A stretch of 64,000 nucleotides of DNA from Qipengyuania marincola (GCF_029688625.1 NZ_JARULC010000001.1:558001-622000), one strand, 5' to 3'. Positions 43,126-52,438 are shown, numbered from the stretch's first letter. The notes: generated by a model not told the origin, from the letters alone. Numbers and translations are program-made.

Positions 43126-44679
43126 ATGCCGACCGCCGCCGATATCTGGGACTCGCTCGAAAGCCTGCCGCGCCCGACTCTGGGCGAGTTGTTCAGCGCC
43201 AGCCGCGACGGCGGCGAAGGGGCCGACGAGCCCGGCGGGGACGAGCGCGTCGCCATGCTGTCCGGCCGGATCGAGCTGGAGCAGGGCGGCATTCTGTTCG
43301 ACTGGTCCAAGACCCATCTCGATCGCGCGGTGCTCGCAGAGTTCGAACGACTGGCCGAGGCGATGGACTTTGCCGGGATGCGCGCCAAGCTGTTCGGCGG
43401 CGAGGTGGTCAACCCGACCGAGGGCCGCGCTGCCGACCACGCGACACTACGAGGGACGGGCGACGAGGCGAAGGTGGAGGAAGCCGCAGCGCTGATCGAC
43501 CGCATGGGCATGCTGGTCGAAGCGATCCACCAGGGGGCGCTGGGCGAGATCGAGCACCTGATCCACATCGGCATCGGCGGCAGCGCGCTCGGCCCGGCAC
43601 TGGGCGTCGACGCGCTCTCCCGCGACCTCAGCTATTGCGACGTCCATGTCGTCTCCAACATCGATGGCGTCGCGCTGGAAGCGGCCTTTGCGAAATGCGA
43701 TCCGGCCAAGACGCTGATTGCGGTTGCCAGCAAGACCTTCACCACTATCGAGACCATGACCAACGCCGAAAGCGCGCTGAAATGGCTGCGCGACAACGGT
43801 GTGTCGGACCCCTCGGGCCGCGTGATCGCGCTGACCGCCAACCCCGATGGCGCGGTCGAGTGGGGCGTCGACGAGACCCGCATCCTGCCATTCCAGGAAA
43901 GTGTTGGCGGGCGCTACTCGATCTGGTCCTCCATCGGCTTTCCTATCGCCATGGCGGTGGGGATGGACGATTTCCGCGCCATGCTCGCCGGCGCGAAAGC
44001 GGTGGACGAGCATTTCCGCGATACCGGCGTGGCCGACAATCTGGTGCTCCGCGCGGCTTTTACCGATCTCTATTATACGCGGGTGCGCGGTTGTCAGACG
44101 CGCGCGGTCTTCGCCTATGACGAGCGGCTGGCGCTGTTCCCTGATTATCTCCAGCAGCTGGAGATGGAATCGAATGGCAAGCGCGTGACCGCCGACATGA
44201 AGCCCGTCGACGGGCCGACCGCGCCGATCACCTGGGGCGGGGTGGGGACCGATGCGCAGCATGCCGTGTTCCAGCTGCTCCACCAGGGCACGCATCTGAT
44301 CCCGGTGGATTTCATCGCCAGTATTGCGCCTGGAGACGATCTCGACCCCGCGCATCACCGCATCCTGCTGATGAACTGCTTTGCGCAAGGCGCGGCGCTG
44401 ATGGCGGGCAAGGCGGGCGCGGATCCCGCGCGCAATTACCCCGGCGACCGGCCGAGCGCGACGATGCTGTGCGACGATCTCGACGCGGCGGCGCTTGGCG
44501 CGCTGATCGCCTTTCACGAGCATCGTACCTTCGCCAATGCCGTGCTGATGGGCATCAACCCCTTCGACCAGTTCGGCGTAGAGCTGGGCAAGCAGATGGC
44601 CAAGGCGATCGAAAAGGGCGGCGAGCGCTTCGATGCGAGCACCGAGGCGCTACTGGCCGCAGCCGGGATGCAATCGTAA
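43126..44679 (+). CDS. pgi: Glucose-6-phosphate isomerase
   Basis: Pgi interconverts glucose 6-phosphate and fructose 6-phosphate. The 517-residue protein has IGIGGSALGP near residues 147-156, VASKTFTTIETMTNA near 203-217, GGRYSIWSSIGFP near 261-273, and the C-terminal GVELGKQMA near 484-492. The ATG at 43126 is 12 bases after AAAGGA; an in-frame TTG three codons earlier is possible. Glucose 6-phosphate also feeds OtsA elsewhere in the window. It appears monocistronic. Confidence 0.96.
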   Translation: MPTAADIWDSLESLPRPTLGELFSASRDGGEGADEPGGDERVAMLSGRIELEQGGILFDWSKTHLDRAVLAEFERLAEAMDFAGMRAKLFGGEVVNPTEGRAADHATLRGTGDEAKVEEAAALIDRMGMLVEAIHQGALGEIEHLIHIGIGGSALGPALGVDALSRDLSYCDVHVVSNIDGVALEAAFAKCDPAKTLIAVASKTFTTIETMTNAESALKWLRDNGVSDPSGRVIALTANPDGAVEWGVDETRILPFQESVGGRYSIWSSIGFPIAMAVGMDDFRAMLAGAKAVDEHFRDTGVADNLVLRAAFTDLYYTRVRGCQTRAVFAYDERLALFPDYLQQLEMESNGKRVTADMKPVDGPTAPITWGGVGTDAQHAVFQLLHQGTHLIPVDFIASIAPGDDLDPAHHRILLMNCFAQGAALMAGKAGADPARNYPGDRPSATMLCDDLDAAALGALIAFHEHRTFANAVLMGINPFDQFGVELGKQMAKAIEKGGERFDASTEALLAAAGMQS

Positions 44680-44766
44680 TAGGCCGCCATTAACATTTGA
44701 TAAGATTGACTAATCTCGGGAGTAGCGGCAAAAGCGGGGCGATCTAAGAGGGGGATCGAATCGCGC

Positions 44767-45009
44767 ATGGCCGACCAGGCACTTCTGCTGGCGGAATTCC
44801 GCAAGAGCTACGAGCGGCTCGAGGCGGTGCGCGCTCAAGCGAAAACCGCGCAGGACGCCGAAGCCCTCAAACATGCCGAAAAGAATTTCCACGCCTGCGC
44901 CGAGAGTCTTGCGCGCCTTTTGCCGAAGACGGCCGACGCAGGCTGGAGCCCGTCGGGGCGGCGAAGTGACCGTGCCTTTCAACGAAAGCTGAATTGCCAC
45001 TGGCGGTAG
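44767..45009 (+). CDS. Small helical protein of unknown function (80 residues)
   Basis: An 80-residue, Ala- and charge-rich protein, mostly one long helix (residues 5-55), then a short basic C-terminus with RRSDRAFQRKLN. No family is recognised. AGAGGGGG sits 14 bases before the ATG, a little far for a ribosome site. Codon usage looks like that of its neighbours. The 87-bp gap after pgi holds an inverted repeat (AGATT, four bases, AATCT at 44703-44716) that may be part of its promoter. It is probably a real gene but unconfirmed. Confidence 0.6.
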   Translation: MADQALLLAEFRKSYERLEAVRAQAKTAQDAEALKHAEKNFHACAESLARLLPKTADAGWSPSGRRSDRAFQRKLNCHWR

Positions 45010-45036
45010 CGGCCATCCCTGCATAGAGCGCCGCCC

Positions 45037-46020
45037 ATGGCAACGATCCTCCTCCTGCTCCTGCTCGGTTTCGCTCTGCTCCTGCTGGGCGGCGAATTGC
45101 TGGTACGCGGCGCGACGCGGCTGGCCGAACGGCTCGGCCTGTCGCCGATGCTCGTGGGCCTCGTCATCGTGGGACTGGGGACTTCCACCCCCGAACTCGC
45201 CGCCAGCGTGCAGGCCGCGCTGGCAGGCTCGCCCGGCATCGCCATCGGCAATATCGTCGGCTCGAACATCGCGAACATCCTTCTTATTCTCGGTCTGACG
45301 GCGATCATCTACCCGATTAGCGCGTCGGCCGGCGCGCTGTGGCGCGATGGTCTGGTGGGCGTGGCCGGAGTAGGTCTGATGCTGCTCGCCGGAACCACGG
45401 TCGGGCTGTCTCTGTGGGTCGGTTTCGCCTTTCTCGCAGTGCTGATCGCTTACCTGACCGTGGCCTACCAGCAGGAACGCGTTGGCGAGGTTTCCGCGGC
45501 CAGCCAGCGCACCGAAGCGGTCGAACATGCGGACCCGGGCCTCCACGTCCATGAAACCGGCTCTCCCGCGGGCCTCGTGAAAGCCATCGCCCTGTTCGTG
45601 GTGGGCATCGCAATCATCGTCGCTGGCGGCACGATCCTCGTCGACAATGCCATTGCCATTGCAGCGCGCCTTGGCGTGTCGGACGAGGTTATCGGGCTGA
45701 CAATCGTCGCCTTCGGCACCTCGGCCCCCGAACTCGCAACCAGCGCGATCGCCGCCTTTCGCAAGGAAAGCGATATTGCGCTTGGCAATGTGCTGGGCTC
45801 CAACATCTACAACATCTTCTTCATCGGCGGGGTGACCGGGATTGTCGCACCCGGGCCGATTCCCGGCGGCATCATGACGATGGACCTGTGGGTGCTGCTC
45901 GCCGCCTCGATCGTGGCAATCGGATTTGCCTGGACCGGCGGGCGGCTGGGCAGACGCGAGGGTGGGGTACTTGTCGCGGCCTATGTCGGCTTCATCCTGT
46001 TCACTGCCGGGCTGATATAG
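45037..46020 (+). CDS. Calcium/sodium antiporter, CaCA family (YrbG-like)
   Basis: A 327-residue inner-membrane exchanger with two inverted repeats of five helices. The alpha-repeat signatures are GLGTSTPELAASVQAALAGSPGIAIGNIVGSNIANI (split, about 48-83) and AFGTSAPELATSAIAAFRKESDIALGNVLGSNIYNI (split, about 227-262). Both copies of the acidic and Ser/Asn ion ligands are present. Cytoplasmic Ca2+ removal in exchange for Na+ or H+ is the likely role. It starts 27 bp after the small 80-residue gene. Confidence 0.95.
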   Translation: MATILLLLLLGFALLLLGGELLVRGATRLAERLGLSPMLVGLVIVGLGTSTPELAASVQAALAGSPGIAIGNIVGSNIANILLILGLTAIIYPISASAGALWRDGLVGVAGVGLMLLAGTTVGLSLWVGFAFLAVLIAYLTVAYQQERVGEVSAASQRTEAVEHADPGLHVHETGSPAGLVKAIALFVVGIAIIVAGGTILVDNAIAIAARLGVSDEVIGLTIVAFGTSAPELATSAIAAFRKESDIALGNVLGSNIYNIFFIGGVTGIVAPGPIPGGIMTMDLWVLLAASIVAIGFAWTGGRLGRREGGVLVAAYVGFILFTAGLI

Positions 46021-46089
46021 CCGTGTCGCGGTATCATTTCATCGCTCGGCATATTGCCGAGCGCTCGGTTTAGGCGCATCCGCCTTGCC

Positions 46090-46812
46090 ATGACCGACAA
46101 ACCGCAACCTGTACCCGCTACCGCGCCGACGCCGATCACGCGTATCCAGGAAAACCTGCTGGCGCGATCCGAGCGACGCCTGCTGACCTGGATTTGCGCG
46201 CGCCTGCCGGGATGGGTCGTGCCGGACCTGATGACGGCGGTGGGCATGGTCGGTGCGGTCATGGTCTTCGCCGGTTACATCGCGAGCAATTGGCACGAGG
46301 ACTGGCTGTGGCTGTCCATTGCCGGATATGCCGTGCAATGGTTCGGCGACTCAACTGACGGAAGCCTTGCCCGCTATCGCCAGATAGAACGCCCGCGCTA
46401 CGGCTATTTCCTCGACCATAGCTGCGACGGGCTGGCGACCTTGCTCGTACTCGCCGGGATCGGGCTGTCGCCCTATGTCGAGCTTGAGGCGGCGTTGCTG
46501 GCGCTGGCGGGTTACCTACTCCTTTCGATCCATGCTTTCCTGCGGGTGCGGGTGCTGAACGAGATGAAGCTGTCCTATCTGAACGCGGGACCGACCGAGC
46601 TCAGATTTCTGCTGATCGGCTTTACCCTCGCCATGATGGCTTTCGGTGCCGAGGGGCCAGGCTGGTTTGGCAGCATTTCCGGCTTCGACATCTTCGTCGG
46701 TACATGCGGGGCTTTCATGATCGCGATGTTTGTCCAGCAGACGCTTGTCACGGCTCGGCGACTGGGCGCCGAGGAACCTTCCCGAAATGAGGAGTGGCGG
46801 CGCCGCGATTGA
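46090..46812 (+). CDS. CDP-alcohol phosphatidyltransferase family protein
   Basis: A 240-residue membrane enzyme that transfers a phosphatidyl group from CDP-diacylglycerol to an alcohol. The catalytic signature D-x2-DG-x2-AR-x9-G-x3-D-x3-D is complete as DSTDGSLARYRQ...YGYFLDHSCDG near residues 90-118, with six surrounding helices. The acceptor (glycerol phosphate, inositol phosphate or serine) cannot be told from sequence. The ATG at 46090 is preferred over 46054 because family N-termini are short, though no strong ribosome site is seen. Confidence 0.9.
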   Translation: MTDKPQPVPATAPTPITRIQENLLARSERRLLTWICARLPGWVVPDLMTAVGMVGAVMVFAGYIASNWHEDWLWLSIAGYAVQWFGDSTDGSLARYRQIERPRYGYFLDHSCDGLATLLVLAGIGLSPYVELEAALLALAGYLLLSIHAFLRVRVLNEMKLSYLNAGPTELRFLLIGFTLAMMAFGAEGPGWFGSISGFDIFVGTCGAFMIAMFVQQTLVTARRLGAEEPSRNEEWRRRD

Positions 46813-47017
46813 CTTTTTGCGCTGCAGCATCCACATGGCAGCCATCGAAGCGCGCTAGCCAGCGTGAAGCGGCGATCGGCAGACATCCATCGCCCCGGCC
46901 GCGCATCGGTCCATTTTTCCAAGACTTCCCTTTTCACGCGGGCGGTTACCACCCCCGCGCCGCGCCCGGACTCCATCTGTTGTCCGTCTGCGCGCCGCAT
47001 ATCGAATGCGAGTATTC
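46813..47017 (+). other. 205-bp leader of the DEAD-box helicase gene
   Basis: No gene is seen in this stretch. A GC hairpin (CGCGGG at 46937-46942 with CCCGCG at 46954-46959, plus inner GG/CC pairs) lies about 60 bp before the helicase. Long leaders are common for cold-responsive helicase genes, so post-transcriptional control is possible, but nothing in the sequence proves it. Confidence 0.4.
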
Positions 47018-48394
47018 ATGACCAAATTCACTGATCTCGGGCTGTCGCAGCCCGTCCTCCAGGCCCTCGACATGAAGGGCTACGACACGCCGACGCCAAT
47101 CCAGGCGCAGGCCATTCCGCCGGTTCTCGAAGGCCGCGACCTGATGGGCATTGCCCAGACCGGCACCGGCAAGACCGCGGCTTTCATGCTGCCGAGCATC
47201 GACAATTTGCGCGATGCCGACAACCAGACGCCGTTCAAGTCCTGCCGCATGCTGGTGCTCGCGCCGACGCGCGAACTCGCCGGCCAGATCGCCCAGAGCG
47301 CCAAGGATTACGGCGCGATGGCGGGCCTCAAGGTTCAGTCCATCGTCGGCGGCACCTCGGTCAACAAGGACCGCAACAAGCTGCATCGCGGGACCGACAT
47401 TCTCGTCGCGACGCCCGGCCGCCTGCTCGACCTGATCGACCAGAAGGCCTTCACTCTCGACAAGGTCGAAATCCTCGTCCTCGACGAGGCCGACCAGATG
47501 CTCGACCTCGGCTTCATCCATGCGCTGCGCCGCATCAGCCAGCTGGTGCCCGAAGACCGCCAGACGCTGTTCTTCAGTGCCACCATGCCCAAGCAAATCC
47601 AGGAACTGGTCGGCAAATACTGCCGCAATCCGGTCAAGGTCCGCGTGACGCCCGAAAGCACCACGGCAGAGCGGATCGATCAGTATCTCTTCATGGTCCA
47701 GCAGGACGAGAAGCAGACGCTGCTCGAGATGATCCTGAAGGAGCGCCACGAGGTGCCCGGCAAGTTCGAGCGCGTGCTGATCTTCGCCCGTACCAAGCAC
47801 GGGTGCGACCGCATCGTGAAGAAGCTCGGCCAGGCGGGCGTGCCGGCCAATGCCATCCACGGCAATAAGAGCCAGCCGCAGCGCGAACGCGCGCTCGACG
47901 AGTTCAAGCGCGCCAAGACGCCGATCCTCGTCGCGACCGATGTCGCCGCGCGCGGGATCGACATTCCCGGCGTCAGCCACGTGCTCAATTACGAGCTTCC
48001 CAACGTGCCCGAGCAATATGTCCACCGCATCGGCCGCACCGCGCGTGCGGGCCGCGATGGCGTGGCGATCGCCTTCTGCGCCGAGGATGAGCGCGATTAT
48101 CTCAAGGACATCCGCAAGAAGACCGATGCGGAGTTCGAGCGCCTGCCGTTGCCGGACAATTTCCGCGCCGTGGTGGAGGGCGTCGGCCCGACGAAGCGCG
48201 AGCAGAAGCCGCGCCTCGCCAAGCCCAAGGTGCGTCCCGCCGGCGGCGCGGCGAAAAAGGCCAAGCCGAAGAACAAGCACCCCAATCGCGCCGGTGCGCC
48301 CAAGCGCGATGGCGCTCCGGGCGGGCAGGGCAGGCGGCCCGGCGGCAATCGCAACCGGAATCGCAACCGCAACCGCTCGCGCGCCGACGCATAA
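47018..48394 (+). CDS. DEAD-box ATP-dependent RNA helicase
   Basis: An RhlE/DbpA-like helicase of 458 residues. Motifs in order: F-x2-LGLSQPVLQAL with the Q motif TPIQAQAIP, motif I AQTGTGKT, PTRELAGQ (Ia), motif II DEAD, motif III SAT, and motif VI HRIGRTARAG. The last 90 residues are basic, rich in Lys/Arg/Asn/Gly (NRNRNRNRSRADA), a disordered RNA-binding tail. It unwinds structured RNA in ribosome assembly or mRNA decay. Start ATG 47018 is preferred over ATG 47006, which adds four residues. Confidence 0.94.
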   Translation: MTKFTDLGLSQPVLQALDMKGYDTPTPIQAQAIPPVLEGRDLMGIAQTGTGKTAAFMLPSIDNLRDADNQTPFKSCRMLVLAPTRELAGQIAQSAKDYGAMAGLKVQSIVGGTSVNKDRNKLHRGTDILVATPGRLLDLIDQKAFTLDKVEILVLDEADQMLDLGFIHALRRISQLVPEDRQTLFFSATMPKQIQELVGKYCRNPVKVRVTPESTTAERIDQYLFMVQQDEKQTLLEMILKERHEVPGKFERVLIFARTKHGCDRIVKKLGQAGVPANAIHGNKSQPQRERALDEFKRAKTPILVATDVAARGIDIPGVSHVLNYELPNVPEQYVHRIGRTARAGRDGVAIAFCAEDERDYLKDIRKKTDAEFERLPLPDNFRAVVEGVGPTKREQKPRLAKPKVRPAGGAAKKAKPKNKHPNRAGAPKRDGAPGGQGRRPGGNRNRNRNRNRSRADA

Positions 48395-48458
48395 GTCGGA
48401 ACTTGCCAAGCCGCGCCCTGTTGGCGAGAGACACGCGCAAAGCTGACAGGAGCGCCGC

Positions 48459-49823
48459 ATGGCCGCCGATAAGAATACCGACTATGATTTCGATCTCTTC
48501 ACCATTGGCGCCGGCTCCGGCGGCGTAAGGGCCAGCCGGGTTTCCGCGGCGCATGGTGCAAGGGTCGCGGTGGCGGAGGAGCATCGCATCGGCGGCACCT
48601 GCGTGATCCGCGGCTGCGTGCCCAAGAAGATGCTCGTCTACGGCGCGCATTTCGCCGAGGATCTGGAAGACTGCCAGCGCTTCGGCTGGGAAATCGGCGA
48701 ACGCAGCTTCGACTGGAAGGTGCTGCGCGACAATGTTCTCGACGATGTGGCCCGGATCGAGGGTGCCTATACCGACACGCTCGAGAACCACGACGTCACC
48801 ATCTTCAAGGAGCGGGCCGAGATCACCGGCCTGCACGAGATCACGCTGGCGAGCGGCAGGACCGTCACGGCGAAACACATACTGATCGCCACCGGCGCGC
48901 GCCCTCGCATGCCCGAATGCCAGGGCGCCGAGCACGCGATCAGCTCCAACGAGGCCTTCCATCTCGACGAATTGCCGAAGAAGGTCATCATTGCCGGCGG
49001 CGGCTATATCGCCAATGAATTCGCCGGGATCTTCAATGAGTTCGGCTGCGATGTTCACATCGTCAATCGCGGCGACAAGTTGCTCAAGCAATATGACGAG
49101 GCGGTGCGCGACCGGCTGCTGCAGATCAGCACGATGAAGGGGATCAAGTTCCGCTTCAACACCACTTTCGAATATATCAAGCCCTGCGACGAAGGCGGCT
49201 ATTTCGTGAAGCTGTCCGACTGCGAAGAGGAGAAGGCCGACCTCGTCATGTTTGCCGTGGGCCGCATTCCCAACACCGAGGGTCTCGGCCTCGACAAGGC
49301 CGGGGTGGAGCTGGGCGAAGGGGGCGAGGTGAAGGTCGACCGCTTCAGCAAGACCAATGTCGACCACATCTATGCCGTCGGCGACGTGACCGACCGGGTG
49401 CAGCTGACGCCCGTGGCCATCCGCGAGGGGCAGGCGTTCGCCGATACCGTCTTCGGCGGCCACGATCCGGTCGCGGTGGACCATGGCTGCATTCCCAGCG
49501 CGGTGTTCAGCCATCCGCCCATCGCCGCGGTCGGCATGACCGAGGGCGAGGCGAAGAACGCGCTCGGCAGCGTGAAGGTCTACCTGTCCGATTTCCGCCC
49601 GATGAAGAATGTGCTGGCGGGCCGCAACGAACGCAGCCTGATGAAGATGGTCTGCGACGGCGACAGCGGCAAGATCGTGGGCATTCACATGATCGCGCCC
49701 GAAGCGCCCGAGATGATGCAGGCCGCCGCGATCGCGGTTAAAGCGGGCCTCACCAAGGCCGACTTCGACGCCACGACCGCGATCCACCCGACCATGGCGG
49801 AAGAACTGGTGCTGATGCGCTGA
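48459..49823 (+). CDS. gor: Glutathione-disulfide reductase
   Basis: Gor reduces oxidised glutathione with NADPH. The 454-residue flavoprotein has the FAD motif GAGSGG (17-22), the redox pair in GGTCVIRGCVPKK (Cys48, Cys53), a NADPH motif GGGYIANEF near 180-188, YAVGDVTDR near 305-313 and the dimer-interface His in the C-terminal TTAIHPTMAEEL. It starts at ATG 48459 with ACAGGAG upstream. With TrxB, EgtBD and MAPEG genes it adds to a notable thiol-redox set in the window. Confidence 0.96.
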   Translation: MAADKNTDYDFDLFTIGAGSGGVRASRVSAAHGARVAVAEEHRIGGTCVIRGCVPKKMLVYGAHFAEDLEDCQRFGWEIGERSFDWKVLRDNVLDDVARIEGAYTDTLENHDVTIFKERAEITGLHEITLASGRTVTAKHILIATGARPRMPECQGAEHAISSNEAFHLDELPKKVIIAGGGYIANEFAGIFNEFGCDVHIVNRGDKLLKQYDEAVRDRLLQISTMKGIKFRFNTTFEYIKPCDEGGYFVKLSDCEEEKADLVMFAVGRIPNTEGLGLDKAGVELGEGGEVKVDRFSKTNVDHIYAVGDVTDRVQLTPVAIREGQAFADTVFGGHDPVAVDHGCIPSAVFSHPPIAAVGMTEGEAKNALGSVKVYLSDFRPMKNVLAGRNERSLMKMVCDGDSGKIVGIHMIAPEAPEMMQAAAIAVKAGLTKADFDATTAIHPTMAEELVLMR

Positions 49824-49842
49824 TGCCCGGCGGGGCCGCTTG

Positions 49843-50157
49843 CTACCGGTCGACTTTTGCGCTCACCCGGTGGAAGAAGGCATGGTGCGGCGAGCGACCG
49901 GAGAATATCTCTGCGAATATCCCGCCGCACAGGGCCGGCAGGCGCGTTTCGGCGGCGTGCGCTTCTTCCAGCGTCCTCACGTCGATGTGCAGGCGCAGGT
50001 TCTTGCGATAGGTGAAGCTGATTTCGACCGCATCGGGAAATTCGGCGTGAAGCGGCTCGATCAGCTTGGCCAGTTCCTGCGAGATGGACGGTTGCCGGTC
50101 GCCGGCCTTGATCGCCGCCACCTTCTGCGATCCCGTCTCGTCCTTTTCGGATTGCAC
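49843..50157 (-). CDS. Conserved-looking hypothetical protein (104 residues)
   Basis: A 104-residue protein with a polar N-terminus, a helix (ISQELAKLIEPLHAEFPDAVE, about 26-45, split), a two-strand unit (EISFTYRKNLRLHIDVRT) and a C-terminal helix ending SPHHAFFHRVSAKVDR. I recognise no family. The GTG at 50157 has GAGGA eight bases upstream, a better start than any in the longer frame to 50220. It sits between gor (convergent) and the DAO-family gene (upstream, same strand, 53 bp). Composition is normal for the region. Confidence 0.65.
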   Translation of the reverse strand: MQSEKDETGSQKVAAIKAGDRQPSISQELAKLIEPLHAEFPDAVEISFTYRKNLRLHIDVRTLEEAHAAETRLPALCGGIFAEIFSGRSPHHAFFHRVSAKVDR

Positions 50158-50210
50158 GCTCTCGTTCCTCGTCAGTCGTGAGTCTTTCCCCCTGCGGGAA
50201 GTCCGGGCCA

Positions 50211-51356
50211 TTATAGGCAATCCGGGGTTCGCGCGCTATCCCGCGCCGGTAGGAACCGGTGGAGACCCAGCATCTCTGCCGCGATGCCGACAGCGCGCAA
50301 TTCCTCGGGCCACGCGCTGTCCGTCGCCAGTGCCTCTGCCGCCAGCGCCATGGCGGGTGAGGTCTGCAGGCCGAAACCGCCTTGCCCTGCGAGCCAGAAA
50401 AACCCCGGTGCATGCGCATCGAAGCCGCAGACGGGCAGGCGGTCGGGCGTGAAGGTCCTGAGGCCCGCCCATCTGCTCGCCAGGCGCGGGATGGCAAGGG
50501 TGGTCGCCTGCTCCACGCGCCATGCGGCGAGCGCCACGTCCTCCTCCTCCGGCTGGGCGTCGCAGGGATCGGACAAGTGCTCGTCCATCGGGCAGGCGAG
50601 CAGGCGGCCCGTGCCTTCGGGCTCGATGTAGAAGCCCGGTCCGACGGTCTTGGTGAAGGGCCAGGCGGATACGTCCATGCCCTGCGGAACGTCGAAGGTG
50701 ATTACCGTGCGGCGCAGGGGGCGGATCCCGAGCGGCGCGACGCCTGCGAGAAGTGCGATTTGGTCGGCCCACGCCCCGGCCGCATTGACGACCAACGCCG
50801 CGGAGTAAGTCGCCCCCGGCGTCTCGACGATCCAGCGCGTCGCGTCCCGGCGCAGCGCGGTCACCGGCGCTGCGAGGGCAATCGTGCCGCCTGCGTCGCG
50901 CAAGCTGCGGCGGTGGGTTTCCAGCAAGGCATGGGCATCGAGCTTGCGACCCTCGCTGTCGAGCAGGCCGCCGATCGCGCCCTTCGCATCGGTGCGGAGC
51001 ACCGGCACCAGCGCGCGCGCCTCTTCGCCCGAAAGCCGCTCTACCGCTGGCTGCCATTCGCGATAGACCGCCTCGACCCGCTCGAGGTCCGCCTCCTGCC
51101 CGACCAGCGCGATGAACAATGCCGGATGAACTCTTGCGCCAGGCTCGTCGAACAGGGGCATGCTCGCCGCCGTGAGCGCGCGCACGAGCTTCGCGTCCAT
51201 GTCGTAATGCGCGAAGGCGGCGCTGCGGCCCGAGGCATGCACGCCCGGCGCCCCTTCCGCCTCGCACACGGTCACCGTTCCGTGCCGTGCCAGGCGCGCT
51301 GCGGCAGAAAGCCCCGCGATACCGGCACCGATGACGAGGAAGTCGACGCGTTGCAT
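50211..51356 (-). CDS. DAO-family FAD-dependent oxidoreductase
   Basis: A 381-residue flavoprotein of the D-amino acid oxidase family: FAD motif VDFLVIGAGIAGLSAAARL at residues 4-22, a second FAD region ALVVNAAGAWADQIA near 187-201, and a C-terminal GQGGFGLQTSPAMA near 343-356. Relatives include glycine/D-amino acid dehydrogenases and sarcosine oxidase-like enzymes. It lacks a signal peptide. Substrate not deducible; a D-amino acid or N-methyl amine is a family-based guess. It is divergent from the tspO gene across 150 bp. Confidence 0.9.
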   Translation of the reverse strand: MQRVDFLVIGAGIAGLSAAARLARHGTVTVCEAEGAPGVHASGRSAAFAHYDMDAKLVRALTAASMPLFDEPGARVHPALFIALVGQEADLERVEAVYREWQPAVERLSGEEARALVPVLRTDAKGAIGGLLDSEGRKLDAHALLETHRRSLRDAGGTIALAAPVTALRRDATRWIVETPGATYSAALVVNAAGAWADQIALLAGVAPLGIRPLRRTVITFDVPQGMDVSAWPFTKTVGPGFYIEPEGTGRLLACPMDEHLSDPCDAQPEEEDVALAAWRVEQATTLAIPRLASRWAGLRTFTPDRLPVCGFDAHAPGFFWLAGQGGFGLQTSPAMALAAEALATDSAWPEELRAVGIAAEMLGLHRFLPARDSARTPDCL

Positions 51357-51506
51357 GCGTCCTCTTCAACACCCGCACGAGGATTCGGGCAACACGCTTC
51401 GCACCGGAACGGGACTAACGCGGGGCCGCGGATTGCCTTGCCTTCAACGGCTCGCCACAAGTCCCGAAACGATTCGCCCACACGAATTGCAAGATCGGGA
51501 GATTGC

Positions 51507-52055
51507 ATGAACATGCTGGCTTCGCGCGGGCAATTGCGCGCAAGTTTCATCCGCTGGGCCCTGTTCACCGTGCCGCTCATCGTCCTGCTTGGCTCGCTGA
51601 GCGGCATGGTCGGCAGTTCGGGTTCGCCCTGGTTCCAGGCGCTCGAAAAGCCGGCGATCTACCCCGATCCGAAGTGGTTCGGCATCGTCTGGACCATCCT
51701 CTATGTGATGATCGGTCTTGCCGTCGCGCTGGTCGCATCGGCCTGGGGCGCACGCGGCCGCACCCTCGCACTGCTCGCCTTCGCCGGCCATTTCGCCCTC
51801 AATCTGGCCTGGTCCCCGGTGTTCTTCGGCGCGCAGGCCATCACGGCGGCGCTGGTGGTAATCGTCCTGATCGACCTGACGCTGTTGGTGGTGATCGCCC
51901 TGTTCTGGCGGGTGCGCCGATTGGCGGGGCTGCTGCTGCTGCCCTATCTTGCCTGGGTGTTGTTTGCGACGTTGCTCAACTGGCAGTTCGTTCAGGCCAA
52001 TCCCGACGGCGGCGCGGCGGAAGATGGCGGCGCGGTAGAGCGAGTGCGGATTTAG
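51507..52055 (+). CDS. TspO/MBR family membrane protein
   Basis: A 182-residue protein with five membrane helices. The family's Trp/Pro-rich first loop (SPWFQALEKPAIYPDPKWFG, about 37-56) and the helix with LNLAWSPVFFGAQ near 97-109 are clear, as is WVLFATLLNWQFVQANP near the C-terminus. Bacterial TspO binds tetrapyrroles such as protoporphyrin and tunes pigment gene expression in Rhodobacter. Together with hemA it links to tetrapyrrole metabolism. The ATG at 51507 has GGGAG upstream; a second ATG two codons later is possible. Confidence 0.93.
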   Translation: MNMLASRGQLRASFIRWALFTVPLIVLLGSLSGMVGSSGSPWFQALEKPAIYPDPKWFGIVWTILYVMIGLAVALVASAWGARGRTLALLAFAGHFALNLAWSPVFFGAQAITAALVVIVLIDLTLLVVIALFWRVRRLAGLLLLPYLAWVLFATLLNWQFVQANPDGGAAEDGGAVERVRI

Positions 52056-52160
52056 GTTGTTGGTGGGAGCGGGATGGAACAGCTTAGGGAAGCGCAGATG
52101 CGTTTCCCGTACGCAACAAGCACTCTGGACAAACGCGCCCCCAGCAACCATCTGCACCGC

Positions 52161-52406
52161 ATGCAGTCCAAGAACCCGATGATCGCCGATTTCGTCAAAC
52201 TCGCCAATTCGGCGGCCGGCACGCTGGCCGGCATGGGCCGCGAGGCGCGTGACGCAGCGCGCGAACGGGCCAAGGAAACCTTCGGCGGTATGGACTTCGT
52301 CAGCCGCGAGGAATTCGACGCGGTCAAGATGATGGCCAGCAAGGCGCGCGAGGAAGCGGAAGACCTGAAAGCCCGCGTCGCGGCACTGGAAGCCAAGACC
52401 AAGTGA
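52161..52406 (+). CDS. ubiK: UbiK/BMFP-family accessory factor
   Basis: An 81-residue helical protein with a C-terminal coiled coil (REEFDAVKMMASKAREEAEDLKARVAALE, split, about 50-79). BMFP/UbiK proteins assist ubiquinone synthesis with UbiJ and fuse membranes in vitro. The ATG at 52161 (MQSKNPMIADFVKLANSA) fits family N-termini; earlier in-frame ATGs would add 29 residues outside the family. recO follows after 32 bp. Confidence 0.85.
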   Translation: MQSKNPMIADFVKLANSAAGTLAGMGREARDAARERAKETFGGMDFVSREEFDAVKMMASKAREEAEDLKARVAALEAKTK

Positions 52407-52412
52407 CCACCG

Positions 52413-52432
52413 CCCCTGCCACGAGGTAGGGG
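52413..52432 (+). promoter_or_regulatory. Hairpin covering the recO ribosome site
   Basis: CCCCTGCC at 52413-52420 pairs with GGTAGGGG at 52425-52432 (8 bp, one G-U) across a four-base loop ACGA. The right arm contains the purine-rich stretch that would serve as recO's Shine-Dalgarno, seven bases before its ATG at 52439. It may limit recO translation or end part of the ubiK transcript. Confidence 0.4.
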
Positions 52433-52438
52433 ACGAGA

